Positions 1 through 6,160 are shown, counted from the first letter of the stretch. The stretch is DNA of 6,338 nucleotides from Spirochaetota bacterium (GCA_029562045.1 JAKQWJ010000246.1:1-6338); one strand, 5' to 3'. Numbers and translations: made by a program. The notes: generated by a model not told the origin, from the letters alone.

Positions 1-574
1 TCAGAAGGAGACCCAGCCCCACCCCGGGGATGAGTCCTCCCAGGAAGAGCTTTCCCACCGAGACTCCGCCGCCGGCTGCCATGGCGAAGATGATCATGTT
101 GTGGCTCGGGGGGATAAGGACCCCCTGACAGGCGCTGGTCACCGTCACCGCCACGGAGAAGTCCGCGTCGTAGCCGTCGTCCACCATCATGGGGATCAGC
201 ATGGCCCCGATGGAGGAGACATCCGCCACCGCCGAGCCGCTGATGCCGCCGAAGAACATGGAGGCGATGATGTTTACCTGGGCCAGGCCCCCCCGGACCC
301 AGCCGATGAGGGCGTTGGAGAAGCCCACCAGGCGCCGGGAGATTCCCCCCTGGCTCATGATCTCGCCGCTGAGGATGAAAAAGGGGATTGCCAGGAGGCT
401 GAAGGAACTGACCCCGTTCACCAGGCGCTGCACGATGGACATCAGGGGGATCTTCAGATAGATCGCCGTGACTATCGAGGAAAGAAAGAGGCTGAAGGTG
501 ATGGGGAACCTGAAGATCAGGAGCCCGATGAAGGAGCCGATGAGGATTATGGTGCCCATGCGTGGATCAATCAT
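1..574 (-). CDS. dctM: TRAP transporter large membrane subunit DctM, N-terminal 191 codons (cut by window start)
   Basis: This is the large, multi-spanning inner-membrane subunit of a TRAP transporter, the part that forms the ion-coupled translocation path for substrate handed over by DctP. Translating 574 down to 2 gives an uninterrupted frame starting MIDPRMGTIILIGSFIG. It contains hallmark DctM segments: AIPFFILSGEIM (about residues 63-74), a Gly-rich GGISGSAVADVSSIGAML stretch (about 109-126) and a QGVLIPPSHNM stretch (about 152-162). The family is usually a little over 420 residues, so more than half lies outside the window. The ATG at 574-572 overlaps the dctQ stop as ATGA, which implies translational coupling, and an AAAGGAG ribosome binding site lies at 582-588, seven bases upstream. 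It is the third gene of the dctPQM operon. No frameshift or unusual residue is seen in the visible part. The identification is secure; the substrate cannot be read from this subunit. Confidence 0.96.
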   Translation of the reverse strand, partial: MIDPRMGTIILIGSFIGLLIFRFPITFSLFLSSIVTAIYLKIPLMSIVQRLVNGVSSFSLLAIPFFILSGEIMSQGGISRRLVGFSNALIGWVRGGLAQVNIIASMFFGGISGSAVADVSSIGAMLIPMMVDDGYDADFSVAVTVTSACQGVLIPPSHNMIIFAMAAGGGVSVGKLFLGGLIPGVGLGLLL

Positions 575-1065
575 GTCCCCGCTCCTTTTTTTCTGAAGTT
601 CTCGATGTCTCCATAGAGGTGGAGACCCGCGTAGAGGACGATGAAGACCCCGACGATGGGAAGGATCATGTAGTTGATGGAATTGGGAAGATGGGTCGCC
701 GGCAGCCGGCTCCTGGCGCCGTTCAGGGTGAGCCTCCATCCATAGATGACCAGCACCACCCCGATGAAGATCTGCAGGGCGTTTTTGGCCACATCCAGGG
801 ACAGGAAGAATTTGGCCCCCAGCTTCCGGGGAAGCAGAGAAATGTTGATATGCAGGTTCTCCTTGACGCCCAGAGCCATGGAGATGAAGGTGAACCAGAT
901 GACAATCACCAGGCTCATCTCTTCGGCCCACCGGATTCCGGAGCGGAATCCATAGCGCAACACCACGTTGGTAAAGACGATGACCACCATCGTCACCAGC
1001 AGCACCATGGCCAGTCTGAGAACCCAGGAAAAGACCACATCCAGCACGGTTTTGAACCGCTCCAT
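571..1065 (-). CDS. dctQ: TRAP transporter small membrane subunit DctQ
   Basis: DctQ is the small four-helix membrane subunit that partners DctM and helps dock the loaded binding protein. The 164-residue product has the usual family length and four hydrophobic segments at roughly residues 12-34, 50-66, 92-112 and 131-150. The conserved pattern after helix 1 is visible: an Arg-Tyr pair (R37-Y38), then a Trp-Ala-Glu-Glu motif (W46 to E49) leading into helix 2. The start at 1065 is supported by GGAGGAG about seven bases upstream. The stop overlaps the dctM start by four bases, while the gap to dctP upstream is 81 bases and holds a strong hairpin. This gene is separate from dctM; in some TRAP systems the two are fused. 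Confidence 0.96.
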   Translation of the reverse strand: MERFKTVLDVVFSWVLRLAMVLLVTMVVIVFTNVVLRYGFRSGIRWAEEMSLVIVIWFTFISMALGVKENLHINISLLPRKLGAKFFLSLDVAKNALQIFIGVVLVIYGWRLTLNGARSRLPATHLPNSINYMILPIVGVFIVLYAGLHLYGDIENFRKKGAGT

Positions 1066-1101
1066 GAGATTACTCCTCCAACCGGGGATAGAGAGCCCAG
1101 A

Positions 1102-1126
1102 GCCGGGACCCGCCTGGGGTCCCGGC
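1102..1126 (-). promoter_or_regulatory. Strong intercistronic stem-loop between dctP and dctQ
   Basis: A perfect 10-bp inverted repeat (GCCGGGACCC at 1102-1111, GGGTCCCGGC at 1117-1126) encloses a 5-base loop, 21 bases after the dctP stop in the direction of transcription. On the dctP message there is no U-run after it (the next bases are TCTGGGCTC), so it is not a classical intrinsic terminator in that direction. A stable hairpin at this place could protect the 3' end of a dctP-only transcript and so let the binding protein be made in excess over the membrane subunits, as is known for binding-protein-first operons such as malEFG. On the opposite strand it is followed by CTGTTTTT, so it could terminate antisense transcription. 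The structure is seen; the role is inferred. Confidence 0.55.
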
Positions 1127-1146
1127 CTGTTTTTCGGCCTCCCGAA

Positions 1147-2148
1147 TTATTTTACGGCTCGGATTTTTTCGACCCAGGCCCGCTGCGCGTCGTTGAGCTG
1201 GGTCTGGTAGAGCGGGGCCATGGCGGCGGCGAACTCCGCCTGGTCCCGGATCTTGTTGATCTTCGAGCCGGCGGCCTGGACCTTCGCTTCGCTCTTCTTT
1301 TCGTACTCCGCCCAGGACTTGATCTGGACCGCCTGGCTCTCTCGGGCGGCCTTCTTGATGATCTCCTGATCTTCCTTGGGAAGTTTATCCATGGTGATCT
1401 TGCTGGCGATGATCATCTCGGGAACCCGGGTATGCTCGTCGATGGAGTAGTACTTGGCGACTTCGTGATGGCTGGAGGAATCGTAGGAGGGCCAGTTGTT
1501 CTCGGCCCCGTCGATGACCCCGGTCTGCAGGGCGCTGTAGACATCGCCGTAGGCCATGGGGGTCGGGACCGCGCCCAGGGCCTGGACCAGCCCCATCATC
1601 AGGGAAGACTCCTGGACCCGGATCTTCATTCCTTTCATGTCGGCAACGGTGTAGATGGGCTTCTTGGTGCTGTAGAAGTTGCGCGCTCCGCTGTCGTAGT
1701 AGACCAGACCCACGAAGTTCTTGTCGGCCATGGAGTTGAGGAAATATTCCCCGATCTCGCCGTTCAGGACCTTCCACATGTGCTCCGCGTTACGGTAGAG
1801 GTAGGGCATCTGCAGCGCGTTCAGCAGCGGCTGGAAGTCCGAGAGGGGAGAGATGGACACCCGGGTGAAGTCGATGCCGCCGAACTGCACCTGTTCGATG
1901 GCGCTCTTCTCGCCGCCCAGCTGACCCTGGGGGTACACCTCGATCTTGATGCGGCCCTTGGTGTACTCGTTTACCCGGCGGGCGAAATCCTCATCCCCCA
2001 GAACGGTGGGGTACCCGATGGGCTGGTTGTCCGCCAGACGAAGAACGATGGTCTTCTGGGCGGCGCCGGCCTTCTCCTGCCCTCCCCCCGCGAACGCCGA
2101 GGGAGCGAGCAGGGCGGCCGCCAAAAGAATCAAAAACGCTTTCTTCAT
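1147..2148 (-). CDS. dctP: TRAP transporter periplasmic substrate-binding protein DctP
   Basis: This 333-residue protein is the extracytoplasmic receptor that captures the substrate and delivers it to DctQM. A signal peptide is clear: Lys-Lys at positions 2-3, a hydrophobic core (about 4-17) and an AFA junction near residue 20, followed by GGGQEK. There is no lipobox cysteine, so cleavage by signal peptidase I is likely. Family landmarks are the GGIDF segment (90-94), GARNFYS (154-160), DMKGMKIRVQ with the conserved substrate-carboxylate-binding Arg at 177, the MAYGDVYSALQTGVIDGAEN stretch (198-217), and a downstream DEH...VPEM segment. The ENNWPSY...HHEV...YYS.DEH pattern resembles receptors for sugar acids (uronate or diketogulonate type), but this is a weak inference. 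The start is supported by AGGGAGG five bases upstream. It is the first gene of the operon, and the pair of regulators is transcribed divergently from it. Confidence 0.96.
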   Translation of the reverse strand: MKKAFLILLAAALLAPSAFAGGGQEKAGAAQKTIVLRLADNQPIGYPTVLGDEDFARRVNEYTKGRIKIEVYPQGQLGGEKSAIEQVQFGGIDFTRVSISPLSDFQPLLNALQMPYLYRNAEHMWKVLNGEIGEYFLNSMADKNFVGLVYYDSGARNFYSTKKPIYTVADMKGMKIRVQESSLMMGLVQALGAVPTPMAYGDVYSALQTGVIDGAENNWPSYDSSSHHEVAKYYSIDEHTRVPEMIIASKITMDKLPKEDQEIIKKAARESQAVQIKSWAEYEKKSEAKVQAAGSKINKIRDQAEFAAAMAPLYQTQLNDAQRAWVEKIRAVK

Positions 2149-2184
2149 GGATTCCTCCCTGTGAACGGAAATTTGGTTTCTCCC

Positions 2185-2190
2185 ATAGTA
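2185..2190 (-). promoter_or_regulatory. Possible -10 element of the dctP promoter
   Basis: Read on the minus strand, TACTAT lies about 36 bases before the dctP ATG and matches the sigma-70 -10 consensus at four of six positions. A start about seven bases further on would give a leader of roughly 30 bases that includes the AGGGAGG ribosome site. No convincing -35 is found 16-18 bases upstream (the best is CGTTTC), which would fit an activator-dependent promoter but equally fits a chance match. Confidence 0.2.
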
Positions 2191-2219
2191 TTGACCCCGG
2201 GCCGGAGGAAACGGTAGAG

Positions 2220-2256
2220 GGAAAAAGGCGGAAAAAACAGGAGTTTTTCTCCTTTT
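2220..2256. promoter_or_regulatory. Phased A/T tracts and small inverted repeat in the divergent spacer
   Basis: The spacer between dctP and the kinase gene (2149-2340) holds GGAAAAA starting at 2220 and again at 2230, a 10-bp-period direct repeat. T-runs follow at 2244-2248 and 2253-2256. An inverted repeat AGGAG / CTCCT (2239-2243 and 2249-2253) has a TTTTT loop. Tracts spaced near one helical turn are known to bend DNA, and tandem half-sites one turn apart suit an AraC-type regulator. On the minus strand the small stem is followed by GTTTTTT, so a weak attenuator in the dctP leader is another reading. The sequence pattern is certain; its function is inferred. Confidence 0.35.
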
Positions 2257-2305
2257 CTGCTACGTTCGCCGATCCCGGCAACCAGAGAAGCGTGTCCCGC
2301 CGCCC

Positions 2306-2334
2306 TTGCAATCACCCCCTCCCTGGGATATCGT
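2306..2334 (+). promoter_or_regulatory. Candidate sigma-70 promoter of the kinase-regulator operon
   Basis: TTGCAA (2306-2311) and TATCGT (2329-2334) each match their consensus hexamer at four of six positions and are separated by the ideal 17 bases. Transcription would begin about seven bases past the -10, that is at or next to the A of the kinase ATG at 2341. This would make the message leaderless, in line with the absence of any Shine-Dalgarno sequence before that ATG. Confidence 0.4.
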
Positions 2335-2340
2335 TTCCCC

Positions 2341-3849
2341 ATGCGGGGCGAGGCGAAACAGCAAGGCTCCCTGAGGGAGTGGCTTCTTACCTACAACCTG
2401 GGCATGCTGCTGATCATTCTGGTGGTGGCGATCATCCTTTTCGGCCTTCTGTTCAACCTTCTGGAGCAGATGCAGAGCCGCAATTCCCGGTACGAGGCGG
2501 TGAACACCTTCAGCCGCCAGCTCGGCCTGCACCGCGGGCTTTTTTCCGGGATCACCGCCGAAGGGGATCCCCGGAGAAGAGCCGGACTCCTGGAGGAGAT
2601 GGCAATCCTGGACAGGGACCTGAGGGTGAGTCTGCACCGCCTTCAGGTGGACCATGCCGGCGACAGGGAGCGTCACTTCATCCAGAGGGGGATCGCCAAC
2701 GGCCTGCAGTTCATCGATGAAGCCCGGGAGATCCTGCTCTCCATGGCCGACAGGCGGCAGACTCCGGAGTACTTCAGTCTGTATTACACCACCGAGAAGG
2801 TCTACTCCTACCTGCAGGATTACGCCGTCAACCGGTACCTTCCGTCCCTCGTGCGGTCCGACATCGCCTGGATTCTCGCCACCGAGCACGAGATCCTCAA
2901 CTACCGGGCCGTCTCGATCCTGTTCTTCATTCTCATCGCCATTATCTACGGCGTGGTCACTTACGAGATGAACATGCGTCTGGTGCGCCCCGTCTCGGCC
3001 ATGGTGGACGCCGCCCGGGAGATTTTCCACGGCCGGTTCGACGGGACGGAGATCCCCCTGGAGGGGCCGGCGGAGATCCGGTATCTGGAACAGAGCATGA
3101 ATCAGATGCGGGCCAGCCTGAAGGAGCGGATGGAGATGATCGAGCGCAACGCCCTTCTGGAGAAGACGGTCCACCGACAGGAACTGGAGCGCATCAAGAC
3201 GACCCGGGAACTGGAGAAGGCCCGTTACCAGACCCTGCAGAGCCAGATCAACCCCCACTTTCTCTTCAACACCCTCAATGTGATAAGCCGCACCGCCCTC
3301 TTCGAAGGGGCCCACACCACCGTGGATCTTCTGGACAGTCTGGCCTCGATCTTCCGCTACAGCCTTCAGCTCCACGACGACGTGACGCTTCAGGAGGAGC
3401 TGCAGTTCGTCCGCAGGTACCTGACCATCCAGCAGCACCGGTTCAAGGAACGGCTCAGATTTTCCGTGGAGTCCCCCGCGGACCTGGATGAGCTGCGCAT
3501 TCCGCCCCTGATCATCCAGCCCTTCGTGGAAAACGCCATGATCCACGGCCTGGAGCCCAAGGTGGAAGGGGGTGAGGTCGCCATCGCCGTCATTGAAGAG
3601 GCCGGACAGGTCCTCATCACCGTCACCGACACGGGGGTGGGCATCGACCCAGCCAGGATCGATGCCGTCACGGCGAAGGACTCGCGGCGCATCGGGATCC
3701 GGAACATCACCGATCGTCTCGAACTCTACTACAAGGGCCGGGCGAGCGTCGCCATCGCGCCGGCGAACGGGGGGGAAGGGACCCGGGTCAGCATCCGGCT
3801 GCCCCGCCGCAGCGGAGGACGGAAGCATGTACACGCTCCTCGTCGCTGA
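2341..3849 (+). CDS. Sensor histidine kinase, LytS/YesM type, membrane-bound
   Basis: The 502-residue protein is the sensor of a two-component system and is expected to autophosphorylate and pass phosphate to the regulator encoded next. A short cytoplasmic N-terminus leads to a transmembrane helix (about 19-41), an extracytoplasmic mostly helical sensing region of about 150 residues, a second helix (about 191-208), a HAMP linker (about 209-263) and a coiled coil. The His_kinase domain has QSQINPHFLFNTLN with the phospho-acceptor His306. The ATPase domain shows the N box QPFVENAMIHG (Asn398), the G1 motif DTGVGI (430-435) and the G2 motif GIRN (452-455). The sensing region is a short helical type, not the larger Cache domain of many YesM kinases; its ligand is unknown. 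ATG 2341 is the first in-frame start after a stop at 2215-2217, but it has no Shine-Dalgarno sequence. Transcription diverges from the TRAP operon, so transporter control is likely. Confidence 0.93.
   Translation: MRGEAKQQGSLREWLLTYNLGMLLIILVVAIILFGLLFNLLEQMQSRNSRYEAVNTFSRQLGLHRGLFSGITAEGDPRRRAGLLEEMAILDRDLRVSLHRLQVDHAGDRERHFIQRGIANGLQFIDEAREILLSMADRRQTPEYFSLYYTTEKVYSYLQDYAVNRYLPSLVRSDIAWILATEHEILNYRAVSILFFILIAIIYGVVTYEMNMRLVRPVSAMVDAAREIFHGRFDGTEIPLEGPAEIRYLEQSMNQMRASLKERMEMIERNALLEKTVHRQELERIKTTRELEKARYQTLQSQINPHFLFNTLNVISRTALFEGAHTTVDLLDSLASIFRYSLQLHDDVTLQEELQFVRRYLTIQQHRFKERLRFSVESPADLDELRIPPLIIQPFVENAMIHGLEPKVEGGEVAIAVIEEAGQVLITVTDTGVGIDPARIDAVTAKDSRRIGIRNITDRLELYYKGRASVAIAPANGGEGTRVSIRLPRRSGGRKHVHAPRR
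3814..3818 (+). promoter_or_regulatory. Ribosome binding site that fixes the regulator start
   Basis: GGAGG lies eight bases before ATG 3827, inside the end of the kinase gene. The open frame extends further upstream, but only this ATG has a well-placed site, and it puts the receiver-domain motif VADDE at residues 6-10, as is normal for the family. Confidence 0.8.
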
Positions 3850-5272
3850 CGACGAGCCTCTGGAGTGTGAGGCCATCGAAATGCTGGTCGAGCTGGCCGG
3901 GCTGCCGCTGAAGATCGTCAAGGCCCGCAACGGCCTCGAGGCGGTGCGGATGGCCGAGCTGCACCGGCCGGAGATCGTCTTCCTGGACATCCGCATGCCC
4001 GGCATGGACGGCATCGAAGCGGCCCGGCGGATCCGTCGGCGGGACGGAGAATGCCGGATCGTCTTCCTCACCGCCTGGTCCACCTTCGAGTTCGCCCGGC
4101 AGGCGGTCAAACTCAGCGCCAGCGAGTACCTGGTCAAGCCGGCGCAGAGAAAGGAAGTCTACGACCTGCTGGATCGCCTCGTCGCCACCCTCGATCGGAA
4201 GAGGGCCGACGAGAAACAGCAGAGCCAGGAGATGAAGGAGGTTCTGAACCTCTTCAGCCGGGAGTTCTTCGCCGCCCTGAAGCACGGGCGGGTCGGCCTG
4301 GAGGCCATGGAGAACTACTTCGCCCTCCAGGGGATCCGGGAGCGCCGGGGAGTGGCCCTGGTCATCGGGGGCCTGGGAGACGAGGAACTCAGGTCGCTGC
4401 TCCGGCCCCTGCGCGTCCAGAGCTGCTACTTCCCGTCCCCGGACCGGACCACCGTCCTTCTCTTCACCCCCCGGGGCGGCGCCTTGGTGGAGCAGCTACC
4501 CTGGGAAGAGCGAACCCTGACCATCGGAAGCGGCGTCCCCTTCCCGTCTCTGGAGGGGATTCCCCGGTCCATCTCCACCGCCTCTATAGCCTTCAACTGG
4601 GCCCATAAAAATCGCCTGAGACTGCAGCGCTACAGCGAGGTCCTCCTCAGTCCCCAGAAGCGGGAGCACGCCCATCTCCTCCTCCGGAGGATGCTCTCCT
4701 CCACCCTGGAGGGCGACGCCCGAGAGGCCCGCACCCTGGCCCACGTCCTCATCGATACGATTACCAGCTCCCGGGGCGGAGAGGAGGCGGTGGAGGATCT
4801 CCACGAACTGGTGACCCTTTTCTCATATGAAGTGGCCAAAAACATACCGCTCCTCTCCCTGGACAAGGCCCCAAAGGGCAGCGTCATGGAAGAGGAGATA
4901 TATCTTATGGACCTCATCGACATGGCGGCCCAGGCGGCGGCAACCGACCGCCGGGATCGCTATGAGCGTCCCTTCGCCTTCGTCCGGCGGTATATCGACG
5001 AGCACCTGGACAAACCCCTCTCGGTGGAGGAGGTCGCGTCCCTGGTGGGAATCAGCGGCAAGTACTTCTCCAAGCTCTTCCGGGACTATCTGGGAGCGCC
5101 TTTCATCGAGTACGTGAACCAGAAGAAGATGGAGAAGGCCCGCCAATTGCTCGGCCAGGGGGCGGCGACGGTCAAGGAGGTGGCCGAAGCCACGGGTTTC
5201 ACCGACACCAACTACTTCAGCCGGGTTTTCCGGCGGCGCTGGGGGATCTCCCCCTCCTCGCTGAAGGAGTAG
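3827..5272 (+). CDS. Response regulator, YesN type: receiver plus AraC-family DNA-binding domain
   Basis: This 481-residue regulator should be phosphorylated by the kinase encoded just upstream and bind target promoters. The receiver domain (about 1-125) has the acidic pair Asp8-Asp9, the phospho-acceptor Asp54 in FLDIRMPGMDG, Thr82, and Lys104 in VKP, so it looks fully functional. The middle (about 170-285) resembles the degenerate GGDEF-like region of YesN and CdaR proteins, recognised by an IGSGVPFPSLEGIPRSI stretch. A helical linker follows. The C-terminal AraC domain (about 382-481) has two helix-turn-helix units, SVEEVASLVGISGKYFSKLF (from 399) and TVKEVAEATGFTDTNYFSRVF (from 448). The gene overlaps the kinase by 23 bases, so translation is probably coupled. 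The most likely target is the divergent dctPQM promoter, possibly together with its own. This is inferred from gene order; no binding site is proven. Confidence 0.94.
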   Translation: MYTLLVADDEPLECEAIEMLVELAGLPLKIVKARNGLEAVRMAELHRPEIVFLDIRMPGMDGIEAARRIRRRDGECRIVFLTAWSTFEFARQAVKLSASEYLVKPAQRKEVYDLLDRLVATLDRKRADEKQQSQEMKEVLNLFSREFFAALKHGRVGLEAMENYFALQGIRERRGVALVIGGLGDEELRSLLRPLRVQSCYFPSPDRTTVLLFTPRGGALVEQLPWEERTLTIGSGVPFPSLEGIPRSISTASIAFNWAHKNRLRLQRYSEVLLSPQKREHAHLLLRRMLSSTLEGDAREARTLAHVLIDTITSSRGGEEAVEDLHELVTLFSYEVAKNIPLLSLDKAPKGSVMEEEIYLMDLIDMAAQAAATDRRDRYERPFAFVRRYIDEHLDKPLSVEEVASLVGISGKYFSKLFRDYLGAPFIEYVNQKKMEKARQLLGQGAATVKEVAEATGFTDTNYFSRVFRRRWGISPSSLKE

Positions 5273-5295
5273 GGGCCACGGCGTATCGAACGCGG

Positions 5296-5320
5296 CGGGC
5301 TCCCCGGGACCGGGGGCCCG
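5296..5320 (+). terminator. GC-rich hairpin after the regulator gene, without a U-tract
   Basis: CGGGCTCCC (5296-5304) can pair with GGGGGCCCG (5312-5320) to give a nine-pair stem containing one G-T wobble and a seven-base loop, starting 23 bases after the regulator stop. The bases that follow (TCCGGCGGAAG) contain no T-run, so this is not a canonical intrinsic terminator. It may stall polymerase, protect the 3' end, or simply reflect the high GC content. Confidence 0.3.
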
Positions 5321-5331
5321 TCCGGCGGAAG

Positions 5332-5357
5332 TCAGGTGAGGCGGAGTAAGTTTCACA
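5332..5357 (-). repeat. Inverted-repeat-like relic facing the IS left end
   Basis: Read on the minus strand this segment starts TGTGAAAC and ends TCACCTGA. The nearby IS left end starts TGTCAAC and ends with the same eight bases TCACCTGA. The two lie back-to-back with 21 bases between them. The outer and inner parts agree but the middle does not, and this copy is four bases longer. It could be the end of a second, diverged copy of the same kind of element, or a coincidental eight-base inverted repeat. Confidence 0.3.
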
Positions 5358-5390
5358 GAAGGCCGCAAGCGCTCTCTGTGTCAACAGAGA
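5354..5390 (+). other. Mutually exclusive hairpins across the IS left boundary
   Basis: TCTCTGT (5373-5379) and ACAGAGA (5384-5390) form a perfect seven-pair stem with a four-base loop. TCTGTG (5375-5380) can instead pair with CACAGA (5354-5359). The outer pair TCAGGTGA / TCACCTGA (5332-5339 and 5393-5400) could enclose either one and ends directly against the ribosome binding site at 5401. Only a transcript entering from outside the element would contain all of these arms. Folding is inferred from base pairing only. Confidence 0.35.
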
Positions 5391-5400
5391 AGTCACCTGA
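5379..5400 (+). repeat. IS left terminal inverted repeat (IRL)
   Basis: It begins TGTCAACAGAG and ends GTCACCTGA. Compared with the reverse complement of 6161-6182, 17 of 22 positions are identical. The TG start is typical of IS3-family ends. The ribosome binding site of the first reading frame follows immediately. Confidence 0.8.
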
Positions 5401-5406
5401 AGGAGG
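5401..5406 (+). promoter_or_regulatory. Ribosome binding site of the IS-encoded frame
   Basis: A perfect AGGAGG lies six bases before ATG 5413 and abuts the inner edge of the left inverted repeat. Its good preservation means the 121-residue remnant could still be translated if a transcript reaches it. Confidence 0.7.
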
Positions 5407-5412
5407 CGGCGG

Positions 5413-5778
5413 ATGAAGCACAGTCAATGGTTTCGGAACACAGGTTTACGGAAGGTCTTTCCACCGGAAAACCGCGTCGTCTACACGGTAGCGAAAGAAG
5501 TCGGTCGCTGCCCGGCTCAAACGAGGATCCTTACCTGCTGCGAACAGAAAGAGCAGACAATACGCCTGGCAGACGAAGCTGCAGCCGATGGTTTCCGGGT
5601 GAAGACAGCATGCGAAGTTCTGGGGATCTCATTCAACCGTTTCCTTCGCCGGCGGTCTGGGAAGGCAACTGACCGGCGCAAGGAGGTGAAGAAAACGGCG
5701 CCCCGCAACCTCCGTGAGGAAGAGGTCCAGCTTGTACTTGCGGATAACGGCGGACCGATGAAGGGCTCTTACCGGTAG
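5413..5778 (+). pseudogene. IS3-family transposase remnant: OrfA N-terminus fused to OrfB fragments (121 aa frame)
   Basis: The frame looks like a chimera produced by deletions. Residues 1-39 (FRNTGLRKVFPPENRVVYTV then AKEVG) resemble the N-terminal DNA-binding part of an OrfA that normally runs well over 100 residues. From about residue 44, EQKEQTIRLADEAAADG leads to VKTACEVLGISFNRFLRR, which matches the N-terminal helix-turn-helix of the OrfB of the same IS type. PRNLREEEVQLVL (97-109) then joins directly to ADNGGPMKG (110-118), the motif around the second catalytic Asp (Asp111). The segment with the first catalytic Asp is therefore absent, so the protein cannot be an active transposase. 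It retains potential DNA-binding parts and a good ribosome site. The frame ends at TAG 5776-5778 because of a one-base loss. The breakpoints are inferred from remembered family structure. Confidence 0.75.
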
Positions 5779-6138
5779 CGTTCCTCCCGCGGCTCCAGGC
5801 GGGTCTGTCTTTTTCCCGGCCACGGGTAAATGATGATAACCCGTTCATAGAAATTTTTTTCAAGACGGTGAAATACCGTGTGAGCCATCCGAATGTTTTC
5901 ACCGGGATCGCGCAGGCCCGGGAATGGTTCTCCCGTTTCATCGACTGGTACACATCACCGACATTCGGGGATAGGATATGTCACTCCACAGCCGAAGCAT
6001 ACCGGAGAAGACATTCTTCTTTTCCGCCTTCGCCAGAAGACCCTGAACAAGACGGCTGGAGAAAACCCGGAACGATTTGTTCGTGGCCCCGGAAAAGTTG
6101 CCCCGGATCAAGGGGTTCGGCTGAACAGGGCGTCTTAA
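5775..6138 (+). pseudogene. OrfB transposase C-terminal fragment, out of frame with the preceding part
   Basis: Reading from 5775 in frame 3 gives VAFLPRLQAGLSFSRP and then VNDDNPFIEIFFKTVKYR, the segment that carries the catalytic Glu (codon 5850-5852), continuing to AREWFSRFIDWY. The frame then shifts near 5949-5955, and frame 1 continues HHRHSGIGYVTP and HTGEDILLF, ending ENPERFVRG...LNRAS at TAA 6136-6138. The second catalytic Asp at 5743-5745 and this Glu are 107 bases apart. One restored base gives exactly the D-35-E spacing of IS3-family transposases, so a single-base deletion at about 5770-5775 explains the first shift. The stretch has no start codon with a ribosome site of its own and is very probably not translated. 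Confidence 0.8.
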
Positions 6139-6160
6139 AAATGTCAAAGATCAGGAAGAA

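Noticed and set aside
101..616. Plus-strand frame of 171 codons over dctM
   Set aside because: The minus strand encodes unmistakable DctM motifs through this whole stretch, and the plus frame is low-complexity Asp/Glu/His/Gly.
562..2217. Open frame of 551 codons on the plus strand, antisense to dctQ and dctP
   Set aside because: Its composition is biased (His, Asp, Gln, Gly) and it has no domain or signal. It is the stop-free shadow of dctP and dctQ, both of which are certain.
2311..2330. Possible sigma-54 promoter for dctP around TTGCA on the minus strand
   Set aside because: The required GG 10 bases before the GC is absent (GA is found there), so the -24/-12 pattern is not met.
2260..4137. 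Open frame of 625 codons on the minus strand, antisense to the kinase and regulator genes
   Set aside because: It mirrors two genes with complete domain motifs. In GC-rich genes the antisense frame often lacks stops. Its translation is rich in His, Asp, Gly and Pro, with no recognisable domain.
5332..5412. Riboswitch-like leader before the 121-codon frame
   Set aside because: The pairing arms are better explained by the IS terminal repeat and its relic, and no known riboswitch core could be recognised.
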